Assembly (NCBI GenBank): GCA_016284235.1
Contig: JAEEOK010000018.1
Coordinates: 1-64,000, forward strand
Source of the DNA: Succinivibrionaceae bacterium
GTDB lineage: Bacteria > Pseudomonadota > Gammaproteobacteria > Enterobacterales > Succinivibrionaceae
Length of the DNA stretch: 64,000 nt
Direction of reading: 5' to 3'
Below the pieces are notes generated by a model, which saw only the letters and a program-made list of their open reading frames with translations, was not told the origin of the DNA and did no database searches. Positions 58,247 through 64,000 of this stretch are shown here, piece after piece (position 1 is the stretch's first letter; the number at the start of each line of letters is the position of its first letter). Position numbers and translations under genes: made by a program.

Positions 58247-60058
58247 CTATCTGGATTTTTTTCTGCGTCCTGTACGCTCAAAATCACCGTTTCTTGTGCT
58301 CAGTCTGCGCTTTCCCGGAATTTTCTTTTCACTGGCAAAAGGTTTGCCTCTTGATCTGGAACTCTTTCCAGGATTTTCCTTTGTGAATTCCCTCAGTTCC
58401 AGACATCTTCCGCATACTCTTGTTTTCTGAAGAACAGCTCTGACATGATCAGGAACAACCGGAAGATCCACGGTAGAAAATGTTCCGTAAATATCAATAT
58501 GACCAATATAGCAGCTGTCTATATCACCCTCATTGGCAATTGCCCCCACAATCTGACCCGGCTTGACACCGTCGCAGTGACCGACACTGAGGCGGTAGCG
58601 GCACATTTCTATGTCAGGAAAATCCTTAAGCGGCTCGGCCTTATCACTGATTTCCCGCGTTTCACTCCTGTGACCCGAACTGTCATCAGACATTTCCTTC
58701 TGAACCGGTTCGTCATCGCCTTCTCTTACCAGAGGCTCGTCATTATTGGCCATTCTCGCAAGAACTGTGCACAGCTCCACTGAATCAACAGATTCATCAC
58801 TGAGCAGTTCACCGATCAGTTCCCGGAAATCATCAAGATCATCTCTTTCCTCTTCAAGCCGATCCATAATCTTGCGCTTGAAAGCATTTACACGGTGCCT
58901 GTTGATATCCTCGTTTGAAGGCATCAGCATAGGTTCAATTTTCTGTCTTGTGGTCTGTTCAATAATTCTGAGCATTTTACGATCACGCGGAGAAACAAAC
59001 AGAATTGCATCGCCTGCTCTGCCTGCTCTTCCGGTTCTGCCGATGCGGTGAACATAAGATTCAACGTCATACGGAATATCATAATTGACAACGTGGGTAA
59101 TACGATCCACATCAAGACCGCGGGCGGCAACATCAGTGGCAACAAGAATATCAATCTGACCGTTTTTCAGTTTATCCACGATCTTTTCACGGATCTTCTG
59201 AGGAATATCACCGTGAAGCGCCTCGGATGTGAAACCCCGGGCCGAGAGTTTCAGAGAAACAGCATCCGCATCAGTCTTTGTTTTAACAAAAACAAGCACA
59301 GCCTCATACGGCTCCACCTCAAGCAGACGAACCATGGCATCAATCTTATGTAGTCCGGAAACATACCAGAAGCGCTGGCGTACAGTTGACGCGGTAGTTG
59401 TCTTTGAGGCAATGCGGATTTCCTTCGGCTCATGAAGATAACTGGTGGCGACTTTGCGTATAGCATCCGGCATAGTAGCCGAAAACAGAGCAATCTGCCT
59501 GTTTTGCGGACATTGAGTAATAATCCACTCAATATCTTCGATAAAACCCATATTAAGCATTTCATCAGCCTCATCAAGCACCAGGGTTTTCAGAGCTGAC
59601 AAATCAAGTTTCTCCCTGCGGATTAAATCCATCACTCTGCCGGGAGTTCCGACCACAATCTGAACACCGCGGTTCAGCGCTCTGATCTGAGAATCATATG
59701 AGGCTCCGCCGTAAATGGGAAGAATATGAAAATTTTCCATATACTTGGCAAAGCTCTGACATGCCTCAGCAATCTGAATTGCAAGCTCACGGGTAGGAGT
59801 GAGGATCAGCGCCTGGACCTCCTTCTGATTAACATCGAGCTTGGAAAGAAGCGGAAGAGCAAAGGCGGCGGTTTTTCCCGTACCCGTCTGTGCCTGACCG
59901 ATAAGATCAGCTCCGGTAAGAAGAACAGGTATGGCCTGCTCCTGTATTTTTGACGGCGACTCAAAGCCGAGATCGCATACAGCGCGGTAAACTCTCTGAT
60001 CAAGCTGCAGATCAGCAAAAGATGAAAGAGCTTCAGTATTAGAAATTTCTTCAGACAT
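58247..60058 (-). CDS. deaD: DEAD-box ATP-dependent RNA helicase (DeaD/CsdA-like)
   Basis: AQTGTGKTAAFALPLL, VLDEADEMLNMGF, SAT, HRIGRTGRAGRAG; DbpA-like RNA-binding region and basic tail. Confidence 0.94.
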   Translation of the reverse strand: MSEEISNTEALSSFADLQLDQRVYRAVCDLGFESPSKIQEQAIPVLLTGADLIGQAQTGTGKTAAFALPLLSKLDVNQKEVQALILTPTRELAIQIAEACQSFAKYMENFHILPIYGGASYDSQIRALNRGVQIVVGTPGRVMDLIRREKLDLSALKTLVLDEADEMLNMGFIEDIEWIITQCPQNRQIALFSATMPDAIRKVATSYLHEPKEIRIASKTTTASTVRQRFWYVSGLHKIDAMVRLLEVEPYEAVLVFVKTKTDADAVSLKLSARGFTSEALHGDIPQKIREKIVDKLKNGQIDILVATDVAARGLDVDRITHVVNYDIPYDVESYVHRIGRTGRAGRAGDAILFVSPRDRKMLRIIEQTTRQKIEPMLMPSNEDINRHRVNAFKRKIMDRLEEERDDLDDFRELIGELLSDESVDSVELCTVLARMANNDEPLVREGDDEPVQKEMSDDSSGHRSETREISDKAEPLKDFPDIEMCRYRLSVGHCDGVKPGQIVGAIANEGDIDSCYIGHIDIYGTFSTVDLPVVPDHVRAVLQKTRVCGRCLELREFTKENPGKSSRSRGKPFASEKKIPGKRRLSTRNGDFERTGRRKKSR

Positions 60059-60204
60059 AAAACACCAGTCAACACAAAGAAAGGCTCTGCCAAAATCCCT
60101 GCATAATTGGCCGGCCTAAAAGAAAAAAAAGAAATAAACGAAGTGAAGGGCTGCGCCCGTGCAGAGCAATATACAGAAAAATGTGATATAAATCAAGTTT
60201 TATT

Positions 60205-60330
60205 GATACTCCACACGGCTAAAGCCGCGGGATTACTGCTTCAAAGACCGCTGCACAGCAGCTGCGTCCTGCACGATCCTAAGGAAAACTGACTACTCCG
60301 GCTTTTCAGCGCAGGTTTATATTTCCGAAT
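60205..60330 (-). mobile_element. IS200/IS605-family relic: tnpB 3' tail plus right-end/omegaRNA-like hairpin (copy B)
   Basis: Minus strand GAAGCAGTAATCCCGCGGCTTTAGCCGTGTGGAGTATC; closely similar to copy A; residual RKYKPALKS reading frame. Confidence 0.72.
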
Positions 60331-60501
60331 GCACTGCTCTGTTTGTCTGTTCATGCTGCCGACAGCAAGCCTTTATTCAGGGTACCAGCACCGGAATTCA
60401 GAGATCTGCCATGTTTAGCATGACAGCAGAGACGCTCCCGTTCTCACACAACGGGATTATCAAGCGGCGGATCTTATATCCACACTGTGCAAACATGAAA
60501 A

Positions 60502-61332
60502 TTAAAGGAGACGGTAGGCTATGCCCGGATTGCACCGGATCATTTCAAAGCGGTCGCAGAGACCTGTCATGGCCTCAGATGCACCCATGAAAAGATATCC
60601 ACGCGGATTAAGGCAGTCAGCCATCTGATTTATAATCTTTGACTTTACCTGAGGGGAGAAATAAATCAGAACATTGCGGCAGAAGATGATATCAAACTTG
60701 CCCATACCCGCATAACTTTCAAGCAGATTAAGGTGCTTGAATGTAACCAGCCGTTTAATCTGATCGTTGATGACCATGTTCTGATCATCAATCTTGGTGA
60801 AAAAATGACGCTTTCTCTCAGGAGAAAGACCGCGGTTCAATGCTATATAGTCATAAACGCCCGACTTGCAGTGAGAAAGCATGGTAGGAGAAATATCGGT
60901 ACCGATAATCTGAACGCCCATAGGTGTTTTAAAGCGCGGAATAGTAGTTTCAAAACACGTCATGGCTATGGAATAAGGCTCCTGTCCCGAGGACGAGGCC
61001 GCCGACCATATTCTGATGGTTCCGTGAGGCTTTTCATTTGCAAACTCCGGCAGAAGCTTGTTTTTGAGCATATTGTAGGGATAGTTGTCACGAAACCACA
61101 ATGTTTCATTTGTAGTCATGGCGTCAATAACTCTCATCCTCAGCTGACGCTGAAAGGTGTTCTGAGTTTTTTCAAGCAACTCAGACAGAGAAGACATATT
61201 GAATTCTGAAATCAGCGGTGTCAGTCTGCTTACCACAAGGTACTGCTTGCTCGGACCAAGCACTATACCGCTGTGATCCTCAAGAAATAAACAGAATTTC
61301 TCGTACTGCTCTCGCGTTATATTATCAGCCAT
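60502..61332 (-). CDS. cheR: Chemotaxis protein methyltransferase CheR
   Basis: RMRVIDAMTTNETLWFRD; IWSAASSSGQEPYSIAM; DIIFCRNVLIYF. Confidence 0.95.
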   Translation of the reverse strand: MADNITREQYEKFCLFLEDHSGIVLGPSKQYLVVSRLTPLISEFNMSSLSELLEKTQNTFQRQLRMRVIDAMTTNETLWFRDNYPYNMLKNKLLPEFANEKPHGTIRIWSAASSSGQEPYSIAMTCFETTIPRFKTPMGVQIIGTDISPTMLSHCKSGVYDYIALNRGLSPERKRHFFTKIDDQNMVINDQIKRLVTFKHLNLLESYAGMGKFDIIFCRNVLIYFSPQVKSKIINQMADCLNPRGYLFMGASEAMTGLCDRFEMIRCNPGIAYRLL

Positions 61333-61357
61333 TTAAAAAAAACACCAAAACCGGAAA

Positions 61358-62320
61358 CTACTTGGCCATCATCGCCATCTGCCCCTGCTTGGCTTTGAGA
61401 ACATCTCTCACTGCCTTTGCAAGTTCATCAGGATTAAATTTGGCAATAAAATTGTTTGCTCCGACTTTCTTAACCATATTCTGATTAAAAATACCAGACA
61501 GGGATGTATGAAGAATAACCTCCACATCCTTGAGAGCCTGATCATTCCTGATTGATGCAGTAAGGGTGTATCCATCCATCTCCGGCATTTCAATATCGGA
61601 GATAACCATAAGAAGCTGCTCGTTGATAGGTCCCTTGGTACTCATATCCTTAAGCATGTCAAGAGCTTCCCGGCCGTTCTTTGCAAGAAGACAGTGAATA
61701 CCGATAGCCTCCATGGATTTCTGAACCTGGCGTCGTGCAACCGATGAGTCATCAGCCACAAGAACCGGAAGCTCGGCAAGATTGATCTCTCTGGTGGTTT
61801 TTACAGTCTCCTGCACCACAGTCTGGGAAACTTCTGTATTGATAGGAGAAATCTCATCAAGTATCCTCTCAACATCAAGGATCTGAACAAGTTCACCGTC
61901 AATTTCGGTAACAGCCGTCATGTAATTCTGCTTGCCGACACCCTTCGGAGGAGGAACTATCGATGACCAGTTCATATTCAGAATTCTGTCAACCGCAGCG
62001 ACAAGAAAACCCTGCACCGAACGGTTGTATTCTGCAATAATGACAAACGCCTTGGACAAATCCTCTATCTTCGGAGCACCTGTAGCCATTCCCAAATCAA
62101 TAATGGAAACTGTCTGTCCTCTTATATGGGCAACACCGCGTACAAATCTGTGAAGCTTCGGCATTACAGTCAGATGCGGACAGCGGAGAACTTCACGAAC
62201 CTTGAATACGTTGATTCCGTAACGCTGCTTTCTTCCGTTGAGATGAAACAGAAGCAGTTCCATCCGGTTCTGACCTACCAGTTCTGTCAACTGATTAACG
62301 GAATCCAATACACCTGCCAT
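61358..62320 (-). CDS. cheV: Chemotaxis protein CheV (CheW-receiver fusion)
   Basis: N-terminal CheW-like domain, C-terminal receiver (VLVADDSSVARRQVQKSME; VISDIEMPEMDGYTL). Start at MAGVLDSVNQ. Confidence 0.94.
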   Translation of the reverse strand: MAGVLDSVNQLTELVGQNRMELLLFHLNGRKQRYGINVFKVREVLRCPHLTVMPKLHRFVRGVAHIRGQTVSIIDLGMATGAPKIEDLSKAFVIIAEYNRSVQGFLVAAVDRILNMNWSSIVPPPKGVGKQNYMTAVTEIDGELVQILDVERILDEISPINTEVSQTVVQETVKTTREINLAELPVLVADDSSVARRQVQKSMEAIGIHCLLAKNGREALDMLKDMSTKGPINEQLLMVISDIEMPEMDGYTLTASIRNDQALKDVEVILHTSLSGIFNQNMVKKVGANNFIAKFNPDELAKAVRDVLKAKQGQMAMMAK

Positions 62321-62693
62321 ATCAAACGCTCCATTCAGGCATGCAAAGCCACCAAACGATACACTGACAAGAATCTGCCAACCATACGACATTCACCCGG
62401 TAAATTTTCCAGCCGAAAGCAACGAGACTCTTAATACCCTGCCAGGCGAACCCCGTCCGGACAAATGCCACTTCTAGATTAGATTACAACAAAATGTGAG
62501 TATAAAATCTGTTAGGTAGTTAACCATTATTGTTTATTTGTTGCCTTTATTTTCTTTTTGTGAGAACAAGCAACTTTTCTGTTTATGCGAATTAAAAATA
62601 AACCGGGTGTTAAATAACCGGTGAAATATGGTACGATCCTGGCATATACGGATCATGCGGTTTACTTCAGGAAACGGATCAACAGGAGTTCAT

Positions 62694-63407
62694 ATGTCAA
62701 ATATCAGTAATATGAATGCAGCACTGCTTTGCGGTCTGCTCTCCGTCTCCTGTGCCTGCGCGAATGTATCCGAAGAAACAGCCGCGGAAATAACTACCAT
62801 GATCGAAGAGTATATAACAGACAGAATTGCCGAAGAGCTCGGCGACAATGTAAATGCTCAGATCAAAATTTCTGATATTGAAAAAAGACAGAGAATTGAC
62901 GAATGTGACGGGGATCTGGATATAGAACTTGTAAAGAAGGATCTCTCGCGATTCAGCAACAGTGTTAGGCTGACCTGCTCGGGCGGTGAAAAAAAATGGA
63001 ATGCAGTCGTACCTGTAAAAATCATCTATACTTCTCCTGCGGTAACGTTGACTGTTCCTGTCAGCAAAAATCAGACTATTACAAGCGACTGCATAGAAAT
63101 ATCCCAGATTGATAAAAAGAATCTGCGCGGCAATTATTTTACAGATCCTCAACTTGTGGCCGGAGCAAAAGCCAAAAGAGAACTTCCTGCCGGTGCAGTT
63201 GTCAGAAACAGCCAGATCTGTCTGGTATGCAAGGACGACATAGTGGATCTGGAGGCAGGAACCGGAGAGGTGACAATCAAGGTGCAGGCAAGAGCACTGC
63301 AGGACGGAAGTCTCAACTCCAGCATAAAAGTGAAGAATCTTATTTCAAACAAGGATGTCACAGGAAGAGTTATAGGTGTAAAGCGTGTCAGAATTGATGT
63401 AAAGTGA
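62694..63407 (+). CDS. flgA: Flagellar P-ring chaperone FlgA
   Basis: SAF-like C-terminal domain (VVRNSQICLVCKDDIVDLEAGTGEVTIKVQARALQDGSLNSSIKVKNLISNKDVTGRV). Confidence 0.88.
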   Translation: MSNISNMNAALLCGLLSVSCACANVSEETAAEITTMIEEYITDRIAEELGDNVNAQIKISDIEKRQRIDECDGDLDIELVKKDLSRFSNSVRLTCSGGEKKWNAVVPVKIIYTSPAVTLTVPVSKNQTITSDCIEISQIDKKNLRGNYFTDPQLVAGAKAKRELPAGAVVRNSQICLVCKDDIVDLEAGTGEVTIKVQARALQDGSLNSSIKVKNLISNKDVTGRVIGVKRVRIDVK

Positions 63408-63484
63408 AATTTATGCACAGAGACAGATCCGCCGGCAGAAACGAGGATCACTTCATCATTCCAAGAAAAAACGGTAAAAAACAC

Positions 63485-63511
63485 TAAAGGAAACTTTAAC
63501 CGGGCCGATAA
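63485..63511 (+). promoter_or_regulatory. Sigma-28 (FliA) promoter upstream of flgM
   Basis: TAAA-N15-GCCGATAA: TAAA GGAAACTTTAACCGG GCCGATAA. Confidence 0.85.
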
Positions 63512-63573
63512 AACCTTTGAAGGAGAATTTCTGTAGAAACTATGAACAAACTACTGATAAACAGGAGCACATC

Positions 63574-63903
63574 ATGGCAGTAAACAACGTATCAAACGGT
63601 ATTGCCAACAATCCGCTCATAAACGGCAGTACTGTACACAGCACAAAGGGATCAGGCAGAAATGCAGCATCCGGTTCAGTCAGATCATCCGGCACCATAA
63701 CCGAGGATTCTGTTGAAATTACAGCACAGGCTCAGAAACTTGCCGGTATTCAGTCAAAAATCAAGGCGTCCCCCGATGTTGATATGGGGAAGGTATCTGC
63801 CATAAAATCAGCAATCAGCAACGGTTCTTACAAAGTTGACGGTGAGGCAATAGCTGAAAAAATGGTTGGATTTGAAACCAGTCTCGCAGCGCTTTACGGT
63901 TGA
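63574..63903 (+). CDS. flgM: Anti-sigma-28 factor FlgM
   Basis: C-terminal VDMGKVSAIKSAISNGSYKVDGEAIAEKMVGFE, after flgA. Confidence 0.9.
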   Translation: MAVNNVSNGIANNPLINGSTVHSTKGSGRNAASGSVRSSGTITEDSVEITAQAQKLAGIQSKIKASPDVDMGKVSAIKSAISNGSYKVDGEAIAEKMVGFETSLAALYG

Positions 63904-63916
63904 TACGGAGATGTGA

Positions 63917-64000
63917 TTGCCCCAGACATTGCCTGTACTGCTTGAACGACAAAAGCAGATCCTGAATAAACTTGATAAACTTCTAAAGGATGAGTTTGCC
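63917..64000 (+). CDS. flgN: FlgN-like export chaperone, 5' end only (truncated by window; possible TTG start)
   Basis: LPQTLPVLLERQKQILNKLDKLLKDEFA immediately after flgM. Confidence 0.5.
   Translation, partial: MPQTLPVLLERQKQILNKLDKLLKDEFA

Overview
This 64 kb window is mostly core chromosome of a gammaproteobacterium. Gene content (pflB/pflA, F6-like chemotaxis genes, RcsF, IS605 relics) suggests a Succinivibrionaceae-like gut anaerobe, but the taxonomy is inference. Recognisable blocks are: rlmE-ftsH-folP-glmM-secG; rnhA; a lytic transglycosylase; ligA-zipA/cysZ; tyrA-mlaA; a FliK-like/FlhB-C pair; a Cu P-type ATPase; a chemotaxis/stator block (DUF2802, cheW, parP, parC, motD, motC, cheB, cheA, cheY); a Wza-like SLBB protein; asd; ycaO-like/pflB/pflA; yfbV/pta; rcsF-trmO with tRNA-Ala(GGC); gltX; proS; deaD; cheR-cheV/flgA-flgM-(flgN). 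The main accessory candidate is a solitary 684-aa reverse transcriptase (24732-26786). It has an FVDD catalytic motif, a group-II-like thumb, no visible intron or endonuclease, and a long charged C-terminal extension. A ~0.9 kb hairpin-rich non-coding leader precedes it, including a 164-nt element closed by a perfect 12-bp inverted repeat. The second notable signal is three TnpB-less IS200/IS605 right-end/omegaRNA-like relics, all on the minus strand and each directly upstream of a co-oriented gene. Other points are a degenerate ycaO next to pfl without focA, no ackA beside a short pta, no cheZ between cheY and cheA, repeated LID-like motifs in CheA, repeat-expanded C-termini in SecG and the MltD-like protein, and a good sigma-28 promoter before flgM. 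All homology calls were made by eye; no searches were run.
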